Numbered from the stretch's first letter, positions 26,158 through 34,300 are shown. The stretch: 52,029 bases of DNA from Acidobacteriaceae bacterium (GCA_003134435.1 PLBE01000196.1:5667-57695); one strand, 5' to 3'. Numbers and translations: made by a program. The notes: a model not told the origin generated them from the sequence alone.

Positions 26158-26655
26158 ATGCCCGATAACAGTTTCGACATCGTCAGCAAAATCGACCTGG
26201 CGGAAGTTGCCAATGCCATCCAGCAAGCGATGAAGGAAGTGAGCACGCGCTTCGATCTGAAAGATTCGAAATCGCTCATCGCCATGGAGGGGACCGACGC
26301 GATCCTGCTGCACTCCGCCGACGAATTCAAGATGAAGTCGGTGAACGACGTGTTCCAGCAGAAACTGGTGAAACGCGGCGTTCCCCTGAAAGGCTTAACC
26401 TACGGCCCACTGGAACCAGCCGCCGGAAGCACGGTGAAGCAGAAGATTACGCTGCAGCAGGGCATCCCGATCGAAAAGGCGAGAGAGATCGTGAAGCTGG
26501 TCAAGAATTCGAAGAAGAAAGCACAGGCCTCGATTCAGGCCGACGTAGTGCGGATCAGCAGCAAGGATCGCGACACGCTGCAGGAAATCATCGCGCTGGT
26601 CAAGCAACAGGATTTCGGCATCGACTTGCAGTTTACGAATTACCGGAGCAATTAA
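26158..26655 (+). CDS. yajQ: YajQ-family nucleotide-binding protein
   Basis: 165 residues with the complete YajQ signature: NSFDIVSKIDLAEVANAIQQA at the N-terminus, TRFDLKDSK, and KKAQASIQADVVRISSKDRDTLQEII at the C-terminus. The two alpha/beta repeats bind nucleotides, and some members bind c-di-GMP and act as transcriptional effectors. Start ATG 26158. The gap from tatD (208 bp) contains no recognisable gene. The polyprenyl synthase gene begins 5 bp after its stop, so they are probably co-transcribed. Confidence 0.92.
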   Translation: MPDNSFDIVSKIDLAEVANAIQQAMKEVSTRFDLKDSKSLIAMEGTDAILLHSADEFKMKSVNDVFQQKLVKRGVPLKGLTYGPLEPAAGSTVKQKITLQQGIPIEKAREIVKLVKNSKKKAQASIQADVVRISSKDRDTLQEIIALVKQQDFGIDLQFTNYRSN

Positions 26656-26660
26656 GGGCC

Positions 26661-27650
26661 TTGGGTACGACGACGTCCATCAACGGGAAAGAGATCTTTG
26701 ACCTGCTGCGCGACGACATTGCCGCGATCGAAGAACAATTCGGTCACGACACCGTCTCGAACGTCGCTGCCATCACGGAGATCGGCGAATACCTGCGCGC
26801 GGGAGGAGGCAAGCGCATCCGTCCCGCGCTGCTGCTGCTCTCCGCAAAACTCCTGGGCTACCAGGGCGATGGCGCAGTCAAACTGGCTTCCGTGGTCGAG
26901 ATCATCCACACCGCAACCCTCGTGCACGACGACATCATTGACGAAGCCCAGATCCGCCGCGGCCGTCCCGCCGCTAACACGCAGTGGGGTAACTCGATGT
27001 GTGTGCTGGCCGGCGACTGGCTTTACATGCAAGCTTTCAAAATCGCGGTGCAGCAGCGTAATTTCCGCATTCTCGACGTGCTCATCGAACTCACTCAGCA
27101 GATGGTCGAAGGCGAACTGCTCCAGATGGAGAAACTCGGCAAGCTGATTTCGCTGCAGGAGCATCTCGACCTGATCTATCGCAAAACCGCCTGCCTGTTT
27201 TCGGTGTGCATGCGGGTCGGAGGCATCCTGGGCGGCGCCACCGAGCAACAGGAAGAACGCCTTGGCCTTTACGGGCGGGACCTTGGTCTAGCTTTCCAGA
27301 TCGTAGACGACGTTCTCGACCTTACCGCGTCAGAAAGTGTGCTGGGCAAGCCCGTAGCCAGCGATCTCCGCGAAGGCAAGGCCACCATGTCCGTGATTCA
27401 CGCGCTCGAACGCTGCACTCCCGCCGAGCGCCGTCAAATCGAAACCATCCTCCACGACCGCGCCTTCAATGGCGTCACCCACGCCGACATTTTGACGATT
27501 CTCAACCGCTACGCTTCCCTCGAATTCGCCTCCAAAGAGGCCGCGCGTTATGCCGAGGCTGCCCGTCAAGCCATCTGCATATTTCCCGACTCGGAGTTTA
27601 AGCGCGCCCTGCTCTGGGCGCCGGAGTTCGTGGTCGCACGAGAGAAATAG
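26661..27650 (+). CDS. Long-chain trans-polyprenyl diphosphate synthase
   Basis: Elongates FPP/GPP with IPP to make the side chain of respiratory quinones (IspB/HepT-like). The 329 residues have GGGKRIRPAL, the first aspartate-rich motif LVHDDIIDEAQIRRGRP, QMVEGELLQ and the second motif FQIVDDVLDLTA. The residues before the first motif (IIHTATL) are small, consistent with long products. Product length cannot be fixed from sequence alone. The start is TTG 26661, 5 bp after yajQ, and GGGCC is the only purine-rich sequence upstream. Confidence 0.92.
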   Translation: MGTTTSINGKEIFDLLRDDIAAIEEQFGHDTVSNVAAITEIGEYLRAGGGKRIRPALLLLSAKLLGYQGDGAVKLASVVEIIHTATLVHDDIIDEAQIRRGRPAANTQWGNSMCVLAGDWLYMQAFKIAVQQRNFRILDVLIELTQQMVEGELLQMEKLGKLISLQEHLDLIYRKTACLFSVCMRVGGILGGATEQQEERLGLYGRDLGLAFQIVDDVLDLTASESVLGKPVASDLREGKATMSVIHALERCTPAERRQIETILHDRAFNGVTHADILTILNRYASLEFASKEAARYAEAARQAICIFPDSEFKRALLWAPEFVVAREK

Positions 27651-27754
27651 GTAGTTCAGACCAATCCCTGCGCGAACCCGTCAACCATGCGGAATCGTGT
27701 CCTCGTCAAGGAGTGGTGTCGTGGCAAGATTGTTATACTAAGGCAACGCCCCCA

Positions 27755-28726
27755 ATGAACGATCTTCTTTCCCTGATTTCGCATCACGGATACCTGCTGC
27801 TGGCGCTCATCTGCTTCGCCGAGGCGCTCGGCCTTCCCTTGCCCGCCGCCATCGCCATCCTCACCGCCGGTGCGGTAGCAGCCTTTGGCAATTTGCATTT
27901 CTATCTCGTCTTCGGCATCGCCGTGCTGGCGCTGGTCAGCGGCGACTTCATTCTCTATTTCGCTGGCCGAGTCAGTGGATGGGCGCTGCTCGGCCTCCTC
28001 TGCCGCCTTTCCGCCAATCCGGAAACCTGCATCCTACGCTCGGCCGAATATTTTTACCGCCGCGGCAAGCAGACTTTGCTGTTCGCCAAGTTCATTCCCG
28101 GCATCAACACCATGTCTCCACCCCTGGCCGGCAGCATGAAAATGCGGCTTGGAGATTTTCTACAATTCGATGCCGCCGGAGCCGCTCTCTACGCGGGCGC
28201 CTACTCCCTCGCAGGATACGTGTTCAGCGACGCGCTGCGCGCCATCACTCGAGGACTGCGCTCGGTTGGCTTTGCGGCCGAGGTCATCTTCGCCGTTGGG
28301 TTTACCGCCTACGTGATCTACCGCATATGGATTTACCGCAAGTATCGCCTGCTCGACGTAATTCCGCGCGTCCGCGCCGAGGAACTGGCCAAGAGACTGG
28401 CTTCCGATGCGGCTCAGAACATGCTCATCGCCGATGTCCGCAGCCACGGGTACTACGACGCCGACTCCGAACGCATTGCCGGATCGATTCGCATCGAGCC
28501 CAACAATCTGGTCGAGGAAGTCAAGAACCTCCCGAAGGATCGCGAGATTTATCTCTACTGCACTTGAGCACGCGAAGCCACGAGCGCCCGGGTGGCGCGC
28601 CAATTACAGGATCTGGGATTCAAAGTATTCGTGATCGCCGGTGGCCTGCGCGCCTGGCGCAAGGCCGGACACCCGGTCGAACGCGTTCCCAACGACGACC
28701 TCGTCAAACTCCCGACTTTCAACTGA
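27755..28726 (+). CDS. DedA-rhodanese fusion, candidate selenoprotein (in-frame TGA at 28565-28567)
   Basis: Residues about 1-205 are a DedA/VTT membrane protein: EALGLPLPAAIAILTAG, then FAKFIPGINTMSPPLAGSM, with several TM helices. Residues about 205-323 are a rhodanese domain (LIADVRSHGYYD...). The frame is broken by TGA exactly in the active-site loop, reading YLYCT-TGA-AREATSARVA. It then stays open for 52 codons that encode a proper rhodanese end (FKVFVIAGGLRAWRKAGHPVE) to a TGA at 28724. Counting back from the SAR motif, codon 271 (the TGA) falls on the catalytic Cys of a six-residue loop, next to Cys269 (CTU). A hairpin follows. Selenocysteine is my preferred reading; a Cys-to-stop mutation or base error is the alternative. 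Without read-through the product ends after 270 residues. Start ATG 27755. No selABCD genes are in the window. Confidence 0.72.
28568..28600 (+). promoter_or_regulatory. Candidate bacterial SECIS hairpin directly after the TGA
   Basis: Two mutually exclusive folds exist. Fold A pairs GCG (28572-28574) with CGC (28598-28600) and GCCAC (28577-28581) with GTGGC (28592-28596), with a 10-nt loop starting with G at 28582. Fold B pairs GCGCC (28584-28588) with GGCGC (28594-28598) around loop CGGGT, 21 nt after the TGA. Known bacterial SECIS elements are hairpins just after UGA with a G early in the apical loop. Confidence 0.45.
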
Positions 28727-28807
28727 GCACAGTCAGCCTAGGTGTCCAGTCGCTTCCTTGACAGGCCGCTCCTTGGCAGAGGTCGCGCAGTTTGCTATCG
28801 TGCCCTT

Positions 28808-29443
28808 ATGGGGCGCATCTCGAGCCTGTGCGGAGTCATTCTTGCAGCCGGCGAGTCTTCGCGCATGGGACGCGATAAGGCGCAGATGCCCTGGCCTCCG
28901 TCATCCACGACCGAAACGTTTCTCTCCGCTGCCATTCGCCTGTTCTTTTCCTACGTCGACGTGGTGCTGGTCGTAGTCGGCAAGAATGAAGCGGACCTGA
29001 CTCCCACCGTGTATGCCAATGGCGCGGCCCTGGTGGTCAACCCCGATCCGACGCGCGGTCAGTTCAGTTCGTTGCGGGTGGGACTGCAGGAGGTTCTCAA
29101 TCGCGGCAGCGATGCGGCCATGGTCACCTTAGTCGATCGCCCGCCTGTTCGCGCGGAAACCATCGCGACGCTGGAGGCCGCGTTCGAACAAGCGACCATG
29201 CAAAGAAGATGGGCCGTGATCCCTGAGTATCAGGGTAAGCACGGCCATCCCATCCTGTTCGGCCGCGAGCTTCTGGAAGCGTTCCTAAGAGCTCCAGAAA
29301 CGTCCGACGCCCGGGCCGTTGAACACGAGCACCAGAGCAAGATCGAGTATCTCCCGGTGGACGATCCGTTGACCGTTCTCAACGTGAACACGCCCGAAGA
29401 GTATGCGGCTTTGAATTTGCAGTCGCCGCTTTTGCCCAGTTGA
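28808..29443 (+). CDS. MocA-like molybdenum cofactor cytidylyltransferase
   Basis: Nucleotidyltransferase of the MobA/MocA superfamily, 211 residues. The N-terminal loop GVILAAGESSRMGRDKAQMPW is of the MocA type (LAAG-x-S-x-RMG-x-x-K), not the LAGGxSxRMG of MobA. VTLVDRPPV is the metal-binding Asp segment, GHPILFGRE is typical of MocA, and the end is VLNVNTPEEYA. It would make molybdopterin-cytosine dinucleotide for xanthine-dehydrogenase-type enzymes. Start ATG 28808; the frame upstream of this is open but not conserved-looking. The HAD gene follows 23 bp downstream. Confidence 0.82.
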   Translation: MGRISSLCGVILAAGESSRMGRDKAQMPWPPSSTTETFLSAAIRLFFSYVDVVLVVVGKNEADLTPTVYANGAALVVNPDPTRGQFSSLRVGLQEVLNRGSDAAMVTLVDRPPVRAETIATLEAAFEQATMQRRWAVIPEYQGKHGHPILFGRELLEAFLRAPETSDARAVEHEHQSKIEYLPVDDPLTVLNVNTPEEYAALNLQSPLLPS

Positions 29444-29466
29444 TTCCCTCCAAGGCCCGACCTCTC

Positions 29467-30183
29467 ATGACGCATCTCACACCCCGGCAAAACAGATTCA
29501 TCGAGTCCGTACTCCGCCTGCAACCGCAAACCGCCACCTTTGACTGCGACGGCACCCTCTGGTCCGGAGACGCTGGCGAAGGATTTTTTTCCTGGGAACT
29601 GGCCCTGCCACCGAAAGAAAGGCTGGTGCCGGAAGAAATCGCGCAATGGGCCCGCGCCCGCTATGGCGACTACAAAGCCGGCAAAGTAGCGGAAGAGGTC
29701 ATGTGCGGAGAAATGGTGACGCTGCATCGCGGACTACCCGAAAACGCAGTGCAGCAGGCGGCCGACACCTACTTCGCCCAGGCCATCGCGGGAAATATTT
29801 TTCCCGAGATGCGCGAACTGGTCGAGCGCCTGCGCGCCTCCGGATGCGACGTCTGGGCCGTTTCCTCCTCCAACCAGTGGATCATCCGCTCCGCCATGAA
29901 ATTCTTCGGCATCGCGCAGGATCACATCCTCTCCGCCGAAGTGGCCGTAAAGAATGGCACAATCACCGACCAGCTGATCCGAGTTCCCAGCGGCCCCGGC
30001 AAGCCGGAAGCAATCCGATCCGCTCTGAAATCCCAGCCCGACTGTGCCTTCGGCAACGCCATCTGGGATCGCGAGATGCTAGCCCTGTCCAAGCACGCTT
30101 TCGCGATCAACCCCAATCCCGACCTGAAAGAAATCGCCATGGCCAGCAACTGGACCGTATATCAGCCCGGACAAAGCGATTAG
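29467..30183 (+). CDS. HAD-superfamily phosphatase (SerB-like)
   Basis: The 238-residue protein has the four HAD motifs: motif I ATFDCDGTLWSGD, motif II VWAVSSSNQW, a Lys in motif III (GPGKPEAIR) and a weak motif IV near FGNAIWDREML. A helical cap lies between motifs I and II (about 35-110), the subclass I layout of phosphoserine-phosphatase relatives. The motif IV acidic pair is less clear than in SerB (GNAIWDRE instead of GDxxxD), so the substrate is uncertain. The start is ATG 29467; TTG 29440 would overlap mocA's stop. Its 3' end overlaps the convergent IscU-like gene by 4 bp. Confidence 0.8.
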   Translation: MTHLTPRQNRFIESVLRLQPQTATFDCDGTLWSGDAGEGFFSWELALPPKERLVPEEIAQWARARYGDYKAGKVAEEVMCGEMVTLHRGLPENAVQQAADTYFAQAIAGNIFPEMRELVERLRASGCDVWAVSSSNQWIIRSAMKFFGIAQDHILSAEVAVKNGTITDQLIRVPSGPGKPEAIRSALKSQPDCAFGNAIWDREMLALSKHAFAINPNPDLKEIAMASNWTVYQPGQSD

Positions 30184-30545
30184 CAGTCTGTTGAAAGACC
30201 GCGCAAAAGCGCCGCCAGCGTGTCGATCGCGAGGTGACTGGCATGGGTCGAGGCTTGCGGAAGACCTCCGAGTTTGCCGATCAACTCTTCCCGGCTGACC
30301 CGGCGTGCTTCGTCCAGACTTTTGCCGATCGCCAACTCGGTGATGGCCGAGCCGCACGCGATGGCCGGAACGCAGCCTTTGGCGCGAAAGCGAATCTCCC
30401 CAATACGCTTCCCTTCCAGCTTCGCGGTGAGTTCGAGAACATCGCCACAAACCGGGTTTTCCAGTTGCACGGCGGCGTCGGGAGTTGCAATCCTTCCGGC
30501 GTTGCGTGGGTTCTCGAAATGATCCAAAAGCGCGGTGGAATACAT
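30180..30545 (-). CDS. IscU/NifU-N-like Fe-S scaffold protein with a missing ligand cysteine
   Basis: The 121 residues align with IscU/NifU N-terminal domains: YSTALLDHFENPRNAG at the start, then NPVCGDVLEL (first Cys with the conserved Asp) and KGCVPAIACGSAITEL (second Cys plus an extra Cys). The third ligand region reads THASHLAIDTL, where canonical scaffolds have HC, so Ala replaces the Cys. A Cys lies at the very C-terminus (STDC). It may assemble or carry clusters with altered ligation or act in another transfer role. Start ATG 30545; GTG 30578 is possible. It is isolated, with no iscS, sufB or iscA nearby. Confidence 0.8.
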   Translation of the reverse strand: MYSTALLDHFENPRNAGRIATPDAAVQLENPVCGDVLELTAKLEGKRIGEIRFRAKGCVPAIACGSAITELAIGKSLDEARRVSREELIGKLGGLPQASTHASHLAIDTLAALLRGLSTDC

Positions 30546-30654
30546 CTTGCGATTGTAATGCGCTGGCGGCACTTGCACGTCAGCCCCGGAAAATGCCGAC
30601 CTTCAGCGGCATAGTTGACGCCATTCGTTGGCGCAATAGTTTAGGATTGTCTTC

Positions 30655-31143
30655 ATGTCCAACTCGTCCGCTCCTGGCAAGATCGACGAAGTGCGCAAGG
30701 AAGTCGACCGCTTGTATTCGAAAGCGCTGTCAGCTGATGAACTGATGCGAGGCATCACGGTTCTGTTGAATCAACACATGCTGAAGTACAACTGGGTAGG
30801 CTTCTATATGCTGGAAGCCGGAGCCAATCCGCCCCTGCTAGTTTTGGGACATTACCAGGGAGCCATGACTCCGCACACGCACATTGGTCTGCACGAGGGG
30901 ATCTGCGGCGCGGCTGCGTCGTCAGGTAAGACGGTAGTGGTGGACGACGTAAAGCTCGATCCGCGCTACCTTGCCTGCTCCCTCGAAACCAAATCCGAAA
31001 TCGTAGTTCCGGTCTTTGTCAAGGGCAAGGTGGTCGGCGAACTCGACATCGACAGCCACTTCCTGGCGGCCTTCGCCGAGGAAGACCGCAAACTCGTCGA
31101 ATATTGCGCGGAACTCGTAGGCAAGCGACTGGAGAAGGCCTAG
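30655..31143 (+). CDS. GAF-domain protein related to free-Met-(R)-sulfoxide reductase
   Basis: A single GAF domain fills the 162 residues (NWVGFYMLEAG...LVLGHYQG...HEGICGAAASSGKTVVVDDV...YLACSLETKSEIVVPVF...GELDIDS). This order is that of the YebR/MsrC fRMsr family. Two of its three redox Cys are present, in GICGAAA and YLACS. The third, in the segment after GHYQG, is absent (AMTPHTHIG). It could still reduce free methionine-R-sulfoxide with two Cys or act as a ligand-binding GAF. Start ATG 30655. The NUDIX gene begins 48 bp downstream on the same strand. Confidence 0.8.
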   Translation: MSNSSAPGKIDEVRKEVDRLYSKALSADELMRGITVLLNQHMLKYNWVGFYMLEAGANPPLLVLGHYQGAMTPHTHIGLHEGICGAAASSGKTVVVDDVKLDPRYLACSLETKSEIVVPVFVKGKVVGELDIDSHFLAAFAEEDRKLVEYCAELVGKRLEKA

Positions 31144-31191
31144 GACCCATACCAAGACCGGTTGCTGGACAGCCAGAGGCATGTTGCACCC

Positions 31192-31584
31192 ATGAAACGA
31201 GTCGTCGCCGCGTTGATCCTGAAAGATGACCTCATCCTCGCCTGCCAGAGGACGCGGCACCAGCCCATGCCCCTCAAATGGGAATTTCCCGGAGGAAAAA
31301 TCGAGGAAGGTGAACAGCCTCGCGATGCCATGCGCCGGGAGTTGGAGGAAGAACTGGGAATCGTCGCCGAAATCGGAGTCGAGGTCGCCCGCATTGTGCA
31401 TGAATATCCGGGCGGCGGCTCGGTAGAACTTCGATTTTTCGAAGTGCGAAAATACCAGTGTGAAATTGAGAACCGGATTTTTCGCGAAATCCGCTGGGTA
31501 ACGCGACAGCAACTGCTGGAACTGGATTTTCTCGAAGCCGACCTGGGCCTGGTCAAGGATCTGGCGGCGGGGAAGATCATTTGA
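31192..31584 (+). CDS. MutT-like NUDIX hydrolase
   Basis: 130 residues with a complete NUDIX box GGKIEEGEQPRDAMRRELEEELGI (GX5EX7REUXEEXGU). VAALILKDDLILACQR at the N-terminus and PLKWEFPGGK before the box are characteristic of MutT-type 8-oxo-dGTP diphosphatases, so sanitation of oxidised nucleotides is likely. The start is ATG 31192 (MKRVVAALILK). Some MutT relatives carry an extra domain; none is present here. It ends close to the convergent transporter gene, with a GC-rich inverted repeat between them. Confidence 0.88.
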   Translation: MKRVVAALILKDDLILACQRTRHQPMPLKWEFPGGKIEEGEQPRDAMRRELEEELGIVAEIGVEVARIVHEYPGGGSVELRFFEVRKYQCEIENRIFREIRWVTRQQLLELDFLEADLGLVKDLAAGKII

Positions 31585-31603
31585 GAGTCAGCGAAAAGCA
31601 AGC

Positions 31604-31630
31604 GCGGCGCGTCCTGGCCCGCCGCGCCGC
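31604..31630. terminator. GC-rich inverted repeat between convergent NUDIX and transporter genes
   Basis: GCGGCGCG (31604-31611) pairs perfectly with CGCGCCGC (31623-31630) across an 11-nt loop. Pyrimidine-rich sequence follows on the plus strand but no true T-run. Confidence 0.5.
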
Positions 31631-31652
31631 TACTCCTAATCCTTCTCTATCT

Positions 31653-32912
31653 TCACCCCGCCCCGCCGCTCAGCTGTCCGTACACCAGCAGGGCGGTCAG
31701 CAGGATCATGATCGCGGTGGTCGCCCAGGCGATGATGTTGAAGGTAGGTTGGTTCACGTACTCGCCCATCAGTTCTTTCTTATTGATGAGCAGCAGCATG
31801 AAAATCAGCACGAAGGGCAAGACGGCGCCGTTGACGACTTGCGAAAACACGGTGATCTTCACCAGCGGAATCCCCGGTATCAGAATCACCGCTCCTCCGG
31901 CGACGATGAGCGCGGTATAAAGCCAGTAGAAGGCGGGGGCCTCGGAAAACTTTCGCCCCACTCCCGACTCGAAGCCTAGTCCTTCACAGACCGTGTAAGC
32001 CGTGGAAAGCGGCAGAATCGACGCGGCAAACAGCGACGCATTAAAAAGCCCCAGGGCAAACAATATGTAAGCATAGTCGCCCGCCAGCGGCCGCAGCGAC
32101 TGGGCGGCATCGGCGGCGTCGCGAATGTCACGATGACCATGCACATAGAGCGTGGCGGCACAGGCAACAATGATGAACCAGGCCACCACGTCCGTGAAAA
32201 TGCATCCCACAATCACGTCGAGCTTCGAGGTTTTGTACTGTCGCCGGGTTACTCCCTTTTCGACGATCGATGACTGGAGGTAGAACTGCATCCAGGGCGC
32301 GATGGTGGTTCCAACCACACCGATCACCATGTAAAGATACGAGTTCTGCCTGAAAGCCGCGATCTGCGGCGGCTTGATGGTTGCCTTCATGGCCTCGATC
32401 CAAGCCGGCTTGGCAATCACTCCGGCGAATATATATGTGAGATAGAAGAAAGAAGCGGCCAGGAAAATCTTCTCAACGCTTTTATACTGTCCTTTCACGA
32501 CGATGAGCCAGACGATCACGGCGCAGACCGGCACCGAATAGTACTTTGAGATACCAAAGAGTTCCATGCTCCCGGCGATACCGGCAAATTCCGCGATTAC
32601 GTTTCCGAAATTCGTAATCAGAATGCCGAGCATCATGAGGAACGTAATCCGCAAGCCGAATTCTTCGCGGATCAGGTCGCTCAGGCCCTTGCCTGTAACC
32701 GCGCCCATGCGGGCGCACATTTCCTGCACCACGATCAGAGCCACGGTGATAGGGATCATCGTCCACAGCAGCGTGTAGCCGAACTGAGCGCCCGCAGCAG
32801 AATAGGTGAAGATGCCGCCGGCATCGTTGTCGACATTCGCGGTGATAAAGCCCGGACCCACTACCGCAAAAAACAGCAGGAGCCGGACCTTCCAACTTCT
32901 CAGGAATTTCAT
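31653..32912 (-). CDS. NRAMP-family transporter with a non-canonical metal site (NRMT-like)
   Basis: Secondary transporter of 419 residues with about 11 TM helices in the LeuT-like NRAMP fold. In classical NRAMPs, helix 1 carries DPGN and helix 6 carries A-x-x-MPH. Here helix 1 reads ANVDNDAGG (about 26-33) and helix 6 reads GTTIAPWMQF (about 200-209). The Met that favours soft transition metals is therefore Ala. Such changes are described for NRAMP-related magnesium transporters, so Mg2+ or another hard divalent ion is a better guess than Mn2+/Fe2+. The gene upstream, on the same strand, encodes a PRC/MgtE-N/CBS protein, which supports magnesium. Start ATG 32912. Confidence 0.85.
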   Translation of the reverse strand: MKFLRSWKVRLLLFFAVVGPGFITANVDNDAGGIFTYSAAGAQFGYTLLWTMIPITVALIVVQEMCARMGAVTGKGLSDLIREEFGLRITFLMMLGILITNFGNVIAEFAGIAGSMELFGISKYYSVPVCAVIVWLIVVKGQYKSVEKIFLAASFFYLTYIFAGVIAKPAWIEAMKATIKPPQIAAFRQNSYLYMVIGVVGTTIAPWMQFYLQSSIVEKGVTRRQYKTSKLDVIVGCIFTDVVAWFIIVACAATLYVHGHRDIRDAADAAQSLRPLAGDYAYILFALGLFNASLFAASILPLSTAYTVCEGLGFESGVGRKFSEAPAFYWLYTALIVAGGAVILIPGIPLVKITVFSQVVNGAVLPFVLIFMLLLINKKELMGEYVNQPTFNIIAWATTAIMILLTALLVYGQLSGGAG

Positions 32913-33058
32913 GCGCGCAGGCTACCGGTACGATTCAAGTCGGGAAGCGATTGCCCAGAATAAATGCAGAACGCGGAGTCTGGATAGTTGAATTTGCACA
33001 ACCGCGGAACTTTTGGCGGGACAGGGGCGAATCAGGTTCACTGGAGAGACGATCCGGC

Positions 33059-34300
33059 CTACAATTTCGCGCGCAGCATCGCGATCACGTCGTCAGGCGT
33101 GATGACGCCGGTCAGTTGATTGTGCTCGTCGATCACCGGCAAGGTCAGCAGGTTGTACTTGTCAAACAGTTCCGCGAATTCCTTCTCCTTGGCATCTTCG
33201 TGACAGGAAATCAGGGGTTCCTGGGCCAAAGCCAGGAGCGGCGTGGAGGCGGGGGCGAGCACGATTTTGACCAGGGGAACGGAACCCGCCAGCGTCCCGC
33301 GAGAATCGGTCAGGTAAATCGTGCTCATGTTTTCCATGCGGCCTTCGAAACTGCGCATCGCCTCGATGGCCTGTTGGGCCGTCGCCGCCACTGGAAGGGC
33401 AATGAACTCAGTGGTCATGCGACCGGCGGCCGAATTTTCTTTGAACTCCAGTAAATCGGTGACTTCCTGACGCTCTTCGGGCTGCATCTGCACCAGGATT
33501 TCCTCGGTGCGCTCATGGGACAGGTCGCCCAGAAGGTCGGCAGCCGCGTCCGGTTCCATCTCCTCGACGATGTCGGCAGCGCGGTCGGAATCAAGCGACT
33601 CCAGGACGGCTCTCTGAACCTTGGGTTCGAGTTCCTCCAGCGCGCCGGCAGCCACGCCCTCGTCGAGCGTCTCGAACACCGCTTCCCGCTCATCGGGAGC
33701 GAGATCTTCCACAATGTCGGCAATATCGGCAGGATGGAGCTTACCCAGGCGCTCGTTGGAGATCTTGAGCTTCACGCGACGGGCCGGATCAGTCTCGACA
33801 ATATCGACAAAGTCCCACGGAATATCGCGAGGAGGAATGCGCAGCAGCAAAGCGCGAAGAGCCGCGGCCGGCACCATCCCTTGGAGCAGGCGGCGAACCG
33901 CGCCACGCGCGCCCACGTCCACGCCGCCCACCCTCAGGACGGAACGATTCTGGGCGCTGTCGTGGTGAAAATCGACGTCATTCACGCGCACGACTTTGCG
34001 GCCATGGACGTCAATCACCTGCTGATCGAGCAGATCTCGGCTGAGCAGCAGCAGGCCTTCGGAGCCATCGGCAGCGACCCAATCCGTCGCGGAGGTAGAG
34101 GCCCGAATCCCACCATTAATGGCGGAGACAGCGGTTAGGGGAAGCACGCGGTTCCCCGCCGGCGTCTTTACGATGAGAAGCGAAACGCGGGAGCGATCCT
34201 CCTGCGGGGCGAGTGCCACCTCGCGAACTCGGCCACTAGCGGCGCCGGACGCGTCGTAGACGGTCGAGCCCAGCAATTCGCTCAAGGAGACGGTGGCCAT
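33059..34300 (-). CDS. PRC-barrel/MgtE-N/CBS protein without a channel domain
   Basis: The 413 residues resemble the cytosolic sensor half of the MgtE magnesium channel without its TM half. Two PRC-barrel-like stretches (about 5-80 and 85-150) precede an MgtE-N superhelix (about 185-285; repeats such as LHPADIADIVEDLAPDEREAVFETLD and DRAADIVEEMEPDAAADLLGDL). Two CBS domains follow (about 290-413; AAGRMTTEFIALP..., ending NLLTLPVIDEHNQLTGVITPDDVIAML). In MgtE these domains bind Mg2+ and gate the pore. With no TM domain, it probably regulates the neighbouring transporter in trans, 146 bp downstream. The start is ATG 34300; TTG/GTG codons just upstream are alternatives. Confidence 0.85.
   Translation of the reverse strand: MATVSLSELLGSTVYDASGAASGRVREVALAPQEDRSRVSLLIVKTPAGNRVLPLTAVSAINGGIRASTSATDWVAADGSEGLLLLSRDLLDQQVIDVHGRKVVRVNDVDFHHDSAQNRSVLRVGGVDVGARGAVRRLLQGMVPAAALRALLLRIPPRDIPWDFVDIVETDPARRVKLKISNERLGKLHPADIADIVEDLAPDEREAVFETLDEGVAAGALEELEPKVQRAVLESLDSDRAADIVEEMEPDAAADLLGDLSHERTEEILVQMQPEERQEVTDLLEFKENSAAGRMTTEFIALPVAATAQQAIEAMRSFEGRMENMSTIYLTDSRGTLAGSVPLVKIVLAPASTPLLALAQEPLISCHEDAKEKEFAELFDKYNLLTLPVIDEHNQLTGVITPDDVIAMLRAKL

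Noticed and set aside
28568-28726. Separate short gene after the DedA stop
   Set aside because: The sequence after TGA is in the same frame and completes the rhodanese domain; it has no start codon or ribosome site of its own.
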